The translations under genes were made by a program, and so were the position numbers. Below are positions 56,143 to 64,000 of a stretch of DNA of 64,000 bases, one piece after another. Within the stretch, counting starts at the first letter, position 1, and each line of letters opens with the position of its first letter. The notes beneath the pieces were generated by a model. The model ran no database searches. It was not told the DNA's origin and saw only the letters and a list, made by a program, of their open reading frames with translations. This DNA is from an uncultured Finegoldia sp. (GTDB taxonomy: Bacteria > Bacillota > Clostridia > Tissierellales > Peptoniphilaceae): assembly GCF_947252345.1 (NCBI RefSeq), contig NZ_CAMXVC010000003.1, positions 15,001 through 79,000 of the forward strand. The letters are read 5' to 3'.

Positions 56143-57519
56143 TCACCTGTTCATATGTTGTTTTATCATTTCTGGTGATAATCTGTCCAATTCGTTTTCT
56201 GGTAATATCTTCAATAAATCCCACGCAAGATCTAGTGTTTCTTCGATTTCTCTGTTTTCATAATAATCTTGTTTTACAAATCTCTTTTCAAATTCATCTC
56301 CGAATTTTAAATATTTTTGGTCAGACTCGCTCAAATCATCTGCTCCGATAATTTGTGCCAAATCTCTAACCTCTTGAACGTGAGAATAACTTGAAAATAA
56401 TTGGCTACTTACATCCGGATGGTCTTCCCTTGTGTATCCTTCACCAATACCATCTTTCATAAGTCTTGACAAAGATGGAAGAACATTGATCGGTGGATAG
56501 ATGTCTTTTTGCATCAAACTTCTTTCCAAAACAATTTGTCCTTCGGTGATATATCCTGTTAAGTCTGGAATAGGATGTGTGATATCGTCGTTTGGCATTG
56601 TCAAAATCGGAATTAAAGTTACAGAACCTTCTGCATCTTTTATCATACCGGCTCTTTCGTACAATGATGCCAAATCAGAATACAAATATCCTGGATAGCC
56701 CTTTCTGGAAGGAACTTCTTCTCTTTTTGATGAAACTTCTCGAAGAGCTTCTGCATAACTTGTCAAATCAGTAATAATAACCAAAACGTGATAATTTTTT
56801 TCGAAAGCCAAGTATTCTGCTGCAGTTAGTGCCGCTCTTGGAGTAATAATTCTTTCCATTATTGAATCGTCAGCGTAATTTACAAACATACACACATTAT
56901 TCAATACACCAGATTGTCTGAAAGTATCTTCAAAAAATCTCGCTTCGTCGTGTTTTACACCAATAGCTCCGAATACAATAGCGAAGTTATCTTTATTCGC
57001 CCCTTTGATTTTGGCTTGACGAACGATTTGTGCAGCCAATCTATTGTGACTCATTCCGGAACCAGAAAATACTGGAAGCTTTTGTCCTCTAATCAAAGTC
57101 ATCAAACAATCTATTGAACTAATGCCTGTTTGGATAAAATCCCTCGGATAAACTCTGGAAACAGGATTTATGGCACGACCATTTACGTTGTAATACTTCG
57201 CACCGTAAATATCTCCGCCATTATCTATTGGTTGACCAATTCCGTTGAATTTTCTTCCCAAAATATCTTCTGACAAAGCTATCTCAAATGGTCTTTGAGT
57301 AAATCTAACTTTTGTGTTTTGTGTGCTCATTCCTGTACTGTCACCAAATACTTGAATAGTGACAGTATCGTCGTTGATATTTACGACTTTACCGACCATT
57401 GATTTGTCCGATGCAGATGATTTTACTTCGACAACTTCACCAAAAGATGCTTCATTTACATTTTCAACTTCTATAATTGAACTTTCAACTTTTTTTAGTT
57501 TAATGTATTCTTTTATCAT
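56143..57519 (-). CDS. ntpB: V/A-type ATP synthase subunit B (non-catalytic)
   Basis: The 458-residue regulatory nucleotide-binding-fold subunit lacks the Walker A sequence found in A and has [13 protein letters not shown] in that position. [11 protein letters not shown] and the [11 protein letters not shown] segment are typical. The SD is GTAGGTG, 8 nt after subunit A. It forms the alternating hexamer with subunit A. Confidence 0.96.
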   Translation of the reverse strand: MIKEYIKLKKVESSIIEVENVNEASFGEVVEVKSSASDKSMVGKVVNINDDTVTIQVFGDSTGMSTQNTKVRFTQRPFEIALSEDILGRKFNGIGQPIDNGGDIYGAKYYNVNGRAINPVSRVYPRDFIQTGISSIDCLMTLIRGQKLPVFSGSGMSHNRLAAQIVRQAKIKGANKDNFAIVFGAIGVKHDEARFFEDTFRQSGVLNNVCMFVNYADDSIMERIITPRAALTAAEYLAFEKNYHVLVIITDLTSYAEALREVSSKREEVPSRKGYPGYLYSDLASLYERAGMIKDAEGSVTLIPILTMPNDDITHPIPDLTGYITEGQIVLERSLMQKDIYPPINVLPSLSRLMKDGIGEGYTREDHPDVSSQLFSSYSHVQEVRDLAQIIGADDLSESDQKYLKFGDEFEKRFVKQDYYENREIEETLDLAWDLLKILPENELDRLSPEMIKQHMNR

Positions 57520-57527
57520 AAAATCAC

Positions 57528-59294
57528 CTACTTTTCGTACTTGCTAATCAAATCGCTGTAAAATTCTTTGATTTCATCGTTCAAATCTTTGATTCCACTC
57601 AAGTCATCATTAGAAATTGTGTTCTTCATGGCGATAACTTTTGAATACAAATCTGCATTTTTTACTTGTGAAATTGGAATTTGTTCTTTGATTGCTTTGT
57701 ATCCTTCATCATACAATAATTTTATAGTTTTTAACATTTCAAATTGTTTTTTAAGCGGTACATAAGTGTCGACCTTGCTGAACGCATTTTGTTGCAAATA
57801 TCCTAGCTTCATAACATTTGCAATATCCAAAATAAGTCTTTGGTCGTCTGGAAGGACATCCTCACCGACTAGCATTACTATTTCTTTTAATTTATCTTCT
57901 TCGTATAACAATTTGAGCATTTGATTTCTCAAATCCACAACATCTTCTCCGAGTTTGGACTCGTAATAATCTCTCAATTTTTCAACATAAGAAGAATAAC
58001 TGCTCATCCAATTAATTGCAGGATAGTGTCTTGAGTATGCCAAGTCCTTATCCAATCCTAAGAACACATTTACAAATCTCTTAGTGTTTTCTGTAACTGG
58101 CTCACTGAAATCTCCACCGGCCGGAGAAACCGCTCCGATGATTGTTACTGAACCTTCGTTGTCATTCAACGTCTTGACGATTCCAGCTCTTTCATAGAAT
58201 TGTGCAATTCTCGATGGAAGATATGCTGGATAGCCTTCTTCTGCAGGCATTTCTTCAAGTCTTCCTGAAATTTCACGAAGAGCTTCTGCCCAACGAGAGG
58301 TGGAGTCTGCCATTATTGCGACGTCGTATCCCATATCTCTGAAATATTCTGCCATTGTAATTCCAGTGTAGATACTTGCTTCTCTGGCAGCTACTGGCAT
58401 ATTGGAAGTATTTGCAATCAAAACTGTTCTTTCCATAAGAGGCTTGCCGTTGTTTGGGTCGATGAGTTTAGGAAAATCTTCCAATACTTCTGTCATTTCG
58501 TTACCACGTTCGCCACAACCAATGTAGATAATGATATCTGCGTCGGCGTATTTTGCCAATTGGTGTTGAGTCATTGTTTTTCCCGTACCAAATCCTCCAG
58601 GGATTGCTACTGTACCACCTTTTGCAAGTGGGAAGAACACGTCCAAAATTCTTTGACCAGTTTCCAATAATCTATCGACATCTAATCTTTCTTTTGATGG
58701 TCTTGGGATTCTTATCGGCCAATCTTGGTACAATTTTATGTCAGTTGTATTTCCAAAATCATCTTCAACCTGCATAATTGTTGTTTCGATATTGTACTTG
58801 CCATCCTCTAGCACGTTTTTGACCGTACCATTGACACCGACTGGTATCATAATTTTGTGAACAATAGCTTCAGTTTCTGGAACTTCTGCGATGATTTGTC
58901 CTTGAGTAACTTTGTCACCATTTTTAACTTTTATAGTGACATCCCACAATTTTTCTTCGTCAATCGAAATAAGTCCTATTCCTTCCGGTATAAATGTGTG
59001 GAATTTATCTCTAATTTCTTTCAATGGCCTTTCAATACCATCGAACATATTTTTCAACAAGCCTGGTCCCAACTTCAACGAAAGTGGCTTGTATGTGTGA
59101 TAAATTTCGTCGTCTTTTTTTAAACCTTCAGTTTCTTCATAAACTTGTATTACAGCGATATCATCTTCAAGGCTTATAACTTCTCCGATTAATTTCTTTT
59201 CACCAATCAACACCATTTCCTTGGCTGTAAAATCAGTCATATTTTTTCCTTTTATAACAGGACCATTAATAGAAAAAATCTTACCATTACTCAT
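57528..59294 (-). CDS. ntpA: V/A-type ATP synthase subunit A (catalytic)
   Basis: The 588-residue catalytic subunit has Walker [18 protein letters not shown] with the catalytic Glu, and the long non-homologous insert (about 110-190) typical of A subunits. I choose the ATG at 59294 (MSNGKIFS), since the in-frame GTG at 59303 is part of the AAGGTG SD. It overlaps subunit E by 8 nt. Confidence 0.97.
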   Translation of the reverse strand: MSNGKIFSINGPVIKGKNMTDFTAKEMVLIGEKKLIGEVISLEDDIAVIQVYEETEGLKKDDEIYHTYKPLSLKLGPGLLKNMFDGIERPLKEIRDKFHTFIPEGIGLISIDEEKLWDVTIKVKNGDKVTQGQIIAEVPETEAIVHKIMIPVGVNGTVKNVLEDGKYNIETTIMQVEDDFGNTTDIKLYQDWPIRIPRPSKERLDVDRLLETGQRILDVFFPLAKGGTVAIPGGFGTGKTMTQHQLAKYADADIIIYIGCGERGNEMTEVLEDFPKLIDPNNGKPLMERTVLIANTSNMPVAAREASIYTGITMAEYFRDMGYDVAIMADSTSRWAEALREISGRLEEMPAEEGYPAYLPSRIAQFYERAGIVKTLNDNEGSVTIIGAVSPAGGDFSEPVTENTKRFVNVFLGLDKDLAYSRHYPAINWMSSYSSYVEKLRDYYESKLGEDVVDLRNQMLKLLYEEDKLKEIVMLVGEDVLPDDQRLILDIANVMKLGYLQQNAFSKVDTYVPLKKQFEMLKTIKLLYDEGYKAIKEQIPISQVKNADLYSKVIAMKNTISNDDLSGIKDLNDEIKEFYSDLISKYEK

Positions 59295-59895
59295 TGATAT
59301 CACCTTCTGTCATCAAATTATGAATTTCTTCTCCCATTTCATGCTTTTTGTCTTGCATTTTTGACAAATAACTGTAATCAAAATTCACTGTATTGTCTAC
59401 ATCTTGAATCATAAATCCTCCCAAGTAATTATTTGGAATGGATTTGATTTCTTCAATTTTATCTGAACTCAAATTCTTAGTCACATAATCATAATCATTT
59501 TGCAACACTAATAAAACAACTTTATAATCCAAGTTTTTCAAATTATCTTCTATATCTTCAATCAATTTTTTCTTGTATTCATCAGTTTTTACAAAATCAA
59601 TTATTTTTTTCGTAACATTTCCAATCAATTTTTGTAATATACTTTCTTTTAACACTAGAAGCTCTCTTCTGCTTTCTTGTTCGGCAGTTCTCAATTTTTC
59701 AATTGATTTTTGTTCAGCTCTTCTAGTTCTCTTTTTTAAGTTGATATTGTACTCTTCGATTAATTTTTGTTCGTAGTCATTAAGCTCGTTTTGATTAGAG
59801 TTTTTAATACTGAGAAGCTTCTTTTCATAATCTTTTTTCTTGTTTACATATATAATTTTGTTGAAAATATCTAATTTCTTTTCTAATAAAATCAT
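59287..59895 (-). CDS. ntpE: V/A-type ATP synthase subunit E
   Basis: The 202-residue peripheral-stalk subunit has an N-terminal long charged helix (1-110) and a C-terminal globular part (about 115-195) with NNYLGGFMIQDVDNTVNFDYS, a recognisable E-subunit feature. The SD is AGAGGTAG. Confidence 0.88.
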   Translation of the reverse strand: MILLEKKLDIFNKIIYVNKKKDYEKKLLSIKNSNQNELNDYEQKLIEEYNINLKKRTRRAEQKSIEKLRTAEQESRRELLVLKESILQKLIGNVTKKIIDFVKTDEYKKKLIEDIEDNLKNLDYKVVLLVLQNDYDYVTKNLSSDKIEEIKSIPNNYLGGFMIQDVDNTVNFDYSYLSKMQDKKHEMGEEIHNLMTEGDINE

Positions 59896-59903
59896 TTCTA
59901 CCT

Positions 59904-60212
59904 CTAATCTACCTTAATTCCTATAGATGCCTTGATGTATTTCATCAAGAAATCTTTGTCTTCAAGTCCATTTCTTCCGGGTATTGTTACAACGAGAGGC
60001 CTCTTAGCCTTGTCTTTGTGTCTTGTCACATCGTCTTTTATAGTGTTAAAAACTTTCTCAGTGATAATTACAACTCCAAGCGTATCATCGACAATTGCAG
60101 CCTTGAACGCTCTTTTCATTTCCACTTCGCTCTTTGCAACTATTCCTGTGATTCCAGCTAGACGCATTCCAAGATTTGTAACATTATCCGCACTTATAAT
60201 TACGGATTTCAT
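59904..60212 (-). CDS. ntpG: V/A-type ATP synthase subunit F
   Basis: The 102-residue small rotor subunit that binds subunit D opens MKSVIISADNVTNLGMRLAGI and has GVVIITEKVF, as in A/V-type F subunits (NtpG in Enterococcus). It lies between subunits K and E. Confidence 0.9.
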   Translation of the reverse strand: MKSVIISADNVTNLGMRLAGITGIVAKSEVEMKRAFKAAIVDDTLGVVIITEKVFNTIKDDVTRHKDKAKRPLVVTIPGRNGLEDKDFLMKYIKASIGIKVD

Positions 60213-60214
60213 AA

Positions 60215-60634
60215 TTATAATTGTTGCAAAATAAGAATTGAAATAACCAATCCGTAAATTGCAATACCTTCTGCCAATCCAACATAGATTAATGATTTAC
60301 CTAACAAAGATGGGTCTTCGCTAACAGCTCCCAATGCCGATGAGCCTACAACACCTACTGCATATCCAGTACCGATTGTTGCAAGACCTGTTGACAAAGC
60401 TGCTGCCAATAATCCAAGACCATTAGATTGAGCTGTGGCAGATTGTGCAAATGAAGAATTTGGCATCAAAAATACAATCGCCATTACAAGACAAGGAATG
60501 ATTGCAAAAAGATTTGTTCCCAATGCTTTTTTCAATTTTGTTTTTGATGAGTCAGTGTTGTTGTATAACAAATAAACTCCTGAACCTATTGTCAATAAAA
60601 CTATTAATGCTGTTGAAATTAAAATAATATTCAT
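60215..60634 (-). CDS. ntpK: V/A-type ATP synthase rotor-ring subunit K
   Basis: The 139-residue proteolipid has two N-terminal hydrophobic segments (about 3-23 and 39-57) without an obvious ion site and a C-terminal hairpin (about 73-102 and 112-137) with the ion-binding carboxylate Glu122 in GLAEGIAIYG. This gives one ion site per four helices. The residues around the Glu (Thr89 where sodium rings have Gln, Gly123 where they often have Ser or Thr) differ from classical sodium signatures. SD is AAAGGAG. Confidence 0.93.
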   Translation of the reverse strand: MNIILISTALIVLLTIGSGVYLLYNNTDSSKTKLKKALGTNLFAIIPCLVMAIVFLMPNSSFAQSATAQSNGLGLLAAALSTGLATIGTGYAVGVVGSSALGAVSEDPSLLGKSLIYVGLAEGIAIYGLVISILILQQL

Positions 60635-60655
60635 ATAATTCTCCTTTAAATTTTA

Positions 60656-62587
60656 TTAAATTCTTTTTACTGTAGGTTGGAATAAAATTCCATCGCCTTT
60701 AAAATATTTACTAAACAATTCGTAATATTCAAGTCTCAATGATTGGATGAATACAATCAAACCTTCAAGACCCAAAATAACAATGTTTCCCACTACTATC
60801 ATTGTAATATTTCCTGCATTTGTTCCTATCATCTTGCCAATTGATGTGAATGCCAAGAACAAACCAACGTGATTTATCGCAAATGCACCCACTCTGATGA
60901 ACGAAACTGTCGAAGAAAACATAGATATCAATGTTTCGATTATTGAAAATGAACCTTCAACATAGTATCCGGTAACATCCAAGCCGTTGTGAAGAGGTCT
61001 TCTCTTGTACATTATTTGTGTCAATGGCAATTTGAAAATCATCACAAAAATTACAGTTAACATACATGCTGCGATTATTCCAACTGAAACAAACTTCAAT
61101 TTTAAAACAATTGTAGCTGCCAAGAACAAGAACAACAAGAACAACAAAAATCCTGCCAAGCCTTCTTGACCAAAAAGTCCTTCCTCAACATTTTTGAATA
61201 TATAATTATTTAACAATCCAAAAATATATGCCATCAATAAAAGCACAACTCCAAGTATTATCGCCACAATTAAAACAGTGTTGATGTTCTCAAATGGTTT
61301 TAAAAACAACGCTGGAATAACTCCTTCTAGTCCAAAGAAAGAACCGTACAGAACGCCAAAAACCATGGAACTTGCTCCGATTCTTTCTAGGAGTCCACCC
61401 ATCATCTTATCTTTGACTTTTGCTAACAAGACACCTGCGACAAACATCACAGCTCCTTGTCCCAAATCCCCGAACATAGCCCCGAACAACAACATATAAG
61501 TCAATCCAAAAAACACTGTCGGGTCAATTTCTTTGTAGTTTGGCGTGCCATACATATTTACTAAAAGCTCAAACGGCTTAAAAAATTTATTATTTTTGAG
61601 TTTGGTGGGAGGCGTCAATCCGCTGTCATCAGCATCCAAGAAATTAATGAACATATCGTCATAAACCGATAGTTTTTCTTGGACAATGCTCTTAGCAGAT
61701 TCTGGAACCCATCCTGACAAGTAGAAGTAATTTTCACTTCTGGCGAGAAGTGATTTGACATCTTCCAACTGAATCAACAAATTAGCCGAAATAACCATAT
61801 CGATAATCTTGCTCTTGTTATTTCTGTAAATTTCATTCAAATCCTTGTTTAGTTCAGTGATTTTTCCACCCAACTCTTCATTTTCCAACTCTATATCTGA
61901 AATTATATCTTTTGGAACTTGTTTTCTATTTTCATTAATATCAATATCGGTCCAATTCAATGACCTCAAAATTCTGTCGATTTCAATCGAAACTTCTTTT
62001 GGATAAATAGCTACATAAACTTCTTTTTTGTTTTTGCTTGCCAAATGAAGCACGCTTGCCATGATATTGTCATAATTTCTCTTCAATTTCAGTCTATTTT
62101 CCTTACTCAAATAGCCAAAACGATAATCGAAATACTTCAAATCGCACAAGCTTTCTATAGAAACATCCAAGTCCTCTATCAAGTACAAATTTTCCAACTC
62201 TTTTTTATTATCAGCTATTTTATCTTCATATTTGTAAATCTTGTCAACCTTAGCCTTAATAGAATCGTAGAAAATTTTGATTTCATCTTCTGTGTACTCT
62301 CTCTTCAATCTCTCGTCTTTCAAATCAATTTTGAAAATATCTTTCAAATTATCGCAAATAGAGCTCAAATCCTTGACATCTCTGTTTTTGAAACTTGTAA
62401 CATTGTTAAATTCAACAGATTTTTCAATATTTTCATTATTGATATTTACAATAAAAGAATTGCTTTCTATCAAACTCAAACTATCTGTAAGTTCGACTTT
62501 TCCTATATCCAACAAATCTTTTATAGTGGATTCAAGATACTTCAGATTTCCAACTACATTCATCATGTACATTTTTTCTGCTCTCAA
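60656..62587 (-). CDS. ntpI: V/A-type ATP synthase subunit I (membrane stator)
   Basis: The 643-residue protein has an N-terminal cytoplasmic half (1-330) and about seven to eight C-terminal membrane helices. The essential stator arginine appears in STVSFIRVGAFAINH. The start codon is TTG at 62587, supported by AGGAAGTGG upstream and by the match of MRAEKMYMMNVVG to family N termini; the next ATG at 62572 would remove the conserved first strand. Confidence 0.94.
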   Translation of the reverse strand: MRAEKMYMMNVVGNLKYLESTIKDLLDIGKVELTDSLSLIESNSFIVNINNENIEKSVEFNNVTSFKNRDVKDLSSICDNLKDIFKIDLKDERLKREYTEDEIKIFYDSIKAKVDKIYKYEDKIADNKKELENLYLIEDLDVSIESLCDLKYFDYRFGYLSKENRLKLKRNYDNIMASVLHLASKNKKEVYVAIYPKEVSIEIDRILRSLNWTDIDINENRKQVPKDIISDIELENEELGGKITELNKDLNEIYRNNKSKIIDMVISANLLIQLEDVKSLLARSENYFYLSGWVPESAKSIVQEKLSVYDDMFINFLDADDSGLTPPTKLKNNKFFKPFELLVNMYGTPNYKEIDPTVFFGLTYMLLFGAMFGDLGQGAVMFVAGVLLAKVKDKMMGGLLERIGASSMVFGVLYGSFFGLEGVIPALFLKPFENINTVLIVAIILGVVLLLMAYIFGLLNNYIFKNVEEGLFGQEGLAGFLLFLLFLFLAATIVLKLKFVSVGIIAACMLTVIFVMIFKLPLTQIMYKRRPLHNGLDVTGYYVEGSFSIIETLISMFSSTVSFIRVGAFAINHVGLFLAFTSIGKMIGTNAGNITMIVVGNIVILGLEGLIVFIQSLRLEYYELFSKYFKGDGILFQPTVKRI

Positions 62588-62599
62588 TTTACCACTTCC

Positions 62600-63616
62600 T
62601 TACACTCTTCTAATCAAGTATGATTTGGCTTTTTCATAATCCAAATCAAATCTTTTAGATTCAACACACTTTTCGATATCAAACTTTTCAAACTCGAGTA
62701 GTTCTCCTACGCTAATAAGCTTTGAAATGTTGTACTTATTAGTATGAAGCAAATCCAACGCTTTGAAATAAAGATATCTGTAAATTCTTCTATCCATATA
62801 CAAGTCAATATCATTCTCTGTATTAACCAAGAAAGAATACTTGCTCTCGGAAATAAATTTCACCAAATCGTCAAAATCCATATAGGAAATCTCCTTCAAA
62901 TCGTCTAAGTTGAACAATTTACCACCTAAAATAGTGAAGTTGAAGATTATCTCGCTGTTGATTTCATAATACTTATTAGCCCTATAAATCCATTCCAAAT
63001 TCAACAAATCAATCTTCTCACCATAATAATCTTGGACAATTTTACAATCTTCCTTAGATAAATTTTGGCTCATCTTGATGATGTTTGAATAATAATTTCT
63101 ATCCAAGTTCATTTCAATAAAAAACAAAATCCTGTGACGATTTTCTTCCTTGTACCTGTCTACGATGGACTTGTACGGTTCATCTAGCATTTCCACAAAA
63201 TCAGAAATAGTAGTCGACGAAGAAATTCGAGAAAATTTTGTATCTTTTAGAACTATTAAATTATCATTCAACCTATCGGTGTATTCCCTTCTGACGATGA
63301 CACGCGCCAATGTTTTAATATCTTCAATGACATAATATTCAAGCAAAGAATTGTAAAATTCCTTGTATCTGCCATTCAAGTAATACCTCAACTTTTCTTC
63401 AGTTTGAATCATCTTATCGTTAAGACTATTTTCGAACTGACTCACGCCCTCGTTTGAGTATTCACCTTCGATTTTTCCAAGTTTCAAAAGATAATCATAT
63501 TGAGCCTTATTAGTATCAGCCTCCAACAACTTCTTAAAATCATCACCGCTCAAAAGCTTTGAGCTAATCTTAGAAATTTTTGTATTAAGTGCACTATATA
63601 CTCTTGCAGAACCCAT
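62600..63616 (-). CDS. ntpC: V/A-type ATP synthase subunit C
   Basis: The 338-residue subunit is mostly helical. It has Y-x-x-x-x-x-K near the N terminus (RVYSALNTKISK) and a C-terminal LYFKALDLLHTNKYNISKLISVGELLEFE segment split across residues 283-311, typical of the A-type C subunit that links the central shaft to the ring. The SD is ACGGAG. Confidence 0.88.
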   Translation of the reverse strand: MGSARVYSALNTKISKISSKLLSGDDFKKLLEADTNKAQYDYLLKLGKIEGEYSNEGVSQFENSLNDKMIQTEEKLRYYLNGRYKEFYNSLLEYYVIEDIKTLARVIVRREYTDRLNDNLIVLKDTKFSRISSSTTISDFVEMLDEPYKSIVDRYKEENRHRILFFIEMNLDRNYYSNIIKMSQNLSKEDCKIVQDYYGEKIDLLNLEWIYRANKYYEINSEIIFNFTILGGKLFNLDDLKEISYMDFDDLVKFISESKYSFLVNTENDIDLYMDRRIYRYLYFKALDLLHTNKYNISKLISVGELLEFEKFDIEKCVESKRFDLDYEKAKSYLIRRV

Positions 63617-63618
63617 AA

Positions 63619-63927
63619 TTACTCCGTAATAATATTGAAGAATTTGTCCACCAATTTATCTTCATTTTCTTCGAAAATTTTCTTCAATTGATTTTTCTTT
63701 TCTCCAATACTCCTCTTTTGATTTTCGATATTATTGTTTTGGCTGTTTATAATATCGTCATGGACAGAATTAAGTTTAGTTACAGATTCTGATTGATATT
63801 TGTCTTCGAGATTTCTCAAAGCTTCTTTTTGTTTTTTTTGTTCTGACACAACATTGTTTTTGAATGATTCATCCAAATCCTGTGCTTTTTTATCAATCTC
63901 AATTATTTTATTGATAATGTCTTTCAT
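63619..63927 (-). CDS. V/A-type ATP synthase stalk subunit (G/H-like, 102 aa)
   Basis: The charged, continuous helical protein fits the coiled-coil subunit (NtpF or AhaH) that pairs with E in the peripheral stalk. It is the first complete gene of the operon, with GAGGAAGTGAG before the ATG. The sequence is low in specific motifs, so the call leans on its position. Only 28 bases of genuine sequence lie upstream, so the operon promoter is not visible. Confidence 0.78.
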   Translation of the reverse strand: MKDIINKIIEIDKKAQDLDESFKNNVVSEQKKQKEALRNLEDKYQSESVTKLNSVHDDIINSQNNNIENQKRSIGEKKNQLKKIFEENEDKLVDKFFNIITE

Positions 63928-63955
63928 AAACTCACTTCCTCACAATGTATTATTA

Positions 63956-64000
63956 CTGTCTCTTATACACATCTCCGAGCCCACGAGACCGTTATTCTAA
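63956..64000. other. Illumina Nextera adapter sequence (assembly artefact)
   Basis: Positions 63956-63974 are the 19-bp Tn5 mosaic end CTGTCTCTTATACACATCT. Positions 63975-63989 are CCGAGCCCACGAGAC, the read-2 adapter part, and the last 11 bases fit an i7 index and its flank. The frame across it gives the known contaminant peptide SLIHISEPTRP. Confidence 0.97.

Noticed and set aside
62045..62623. 192-residue plus-strand frame
   Set aside because: It is antisense to ntpI, has a biased Ile/Phe composition with no domain, and overlaps a well-supported gene.
1..63955. CRISPR arrays, insertion sequences, prophage, rRNA
   Set aside because: I found no regularly spaced repeats, transposase or phage-like genes, and no rRNA sequence on reading through the window.
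63800..64000. Plus-strand open frame at the right edge
   Set aside because: It is antisense to the first ATPase gene and its end is translated adapter sequence.

Overview
This is an AT-rich segment of a Gram-positive anaerobe's chromosome, most consistent with a Tissierellia anaerobic coccus (Peptoniphilaceae, Finegoldia-like). The signs are Firmicutes gene orders (rpoB-rpoC, rpsF-ssb-rpsR, and tmk-darA-holB-ricT-trmN6-rsmI as in Bacillus), a bacterial V/A-type ATPase, ferredoxin and selenium-dependent formate metabolism, and a 2-hydroxyacyl-CoA dehydratase activator. Genus is inferred from gene content and was not tested by a search. I see no rRNA, phage, insertion sequence or CRISPR array.

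Layout. 1-3701: an amino-acid ABC binding protein cut by the left edge, truA, and the ECF transporter core ecfA1-ecfA2-ecfT. 3764-11060: rpoB-rpoC with a near-consensus promoter. 11120-16396: acyl-ACP thioesterase, the HerA-NurA DNA-end-processing pair, rsmI, a trmN6-like methyltransferase and an 8Fe ferredoxin. 16485-20363: ricT, holB, two tandem DarA-type c-di-AMP receptor paralogues, tmk, ribosomal protein L25 and a BofA-like protein. 20440-28315: thiol peroxidase, a P-type ATPase with a small partner, thioredoxin, a VanY-like peptidase, a CapD-like sugar dehydratase and ilvE. 28366-32904: rpsR-ssb-rpsF, a TIM-barrel protein with bioY, type 2 IPP isomerase and an LCP protein. 33008-40926: a giant HgdC-like activator, a radical SAM protein, tadA, a long PRPP-synthetase-like protein and a CobD/HisC-like aminotransferase.

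40982-50049 is a selenium module. A NAD-linked formate dehydrogenase operon (NuoE-like, NuoF-like, NuoG-like, ferritin-like, FdhA) runs on the minus strand. FdhA is read through an in-frame UGA at 42692-42694 followed by a bacterial SECIS hairpin. Divergently lie selB and then selC (tRNA-Sec, anticodon UCA). The enzyme and two of its dedicated decoding factors are therefore adjacent; selA and selD are not in the window. 50143-55433: metK under a SAM-I riboswitch, a NatAB-like ABC exporter and pepF. 55521-63927: a nine-gene V/A-type ATPase operon.

The last 45 bases (63956-64000) are Illumina Nextera adapter sequence, not genome, so the biological sequence ends at 63955. Other points of note are a recurring arrangement in which intrinsic terminators sit 18-34 nt before the next co-directional start codon, an 11-bp perfect tandem repeat upstream of the selB promoter, a palindrome over the formate dehydrogenase promoter, and a long inverted repeat between selB and selC. 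Several gene starts are corrected below on the basis of Shine-Dalgarno (SD) position, including TTG and GTG starts.
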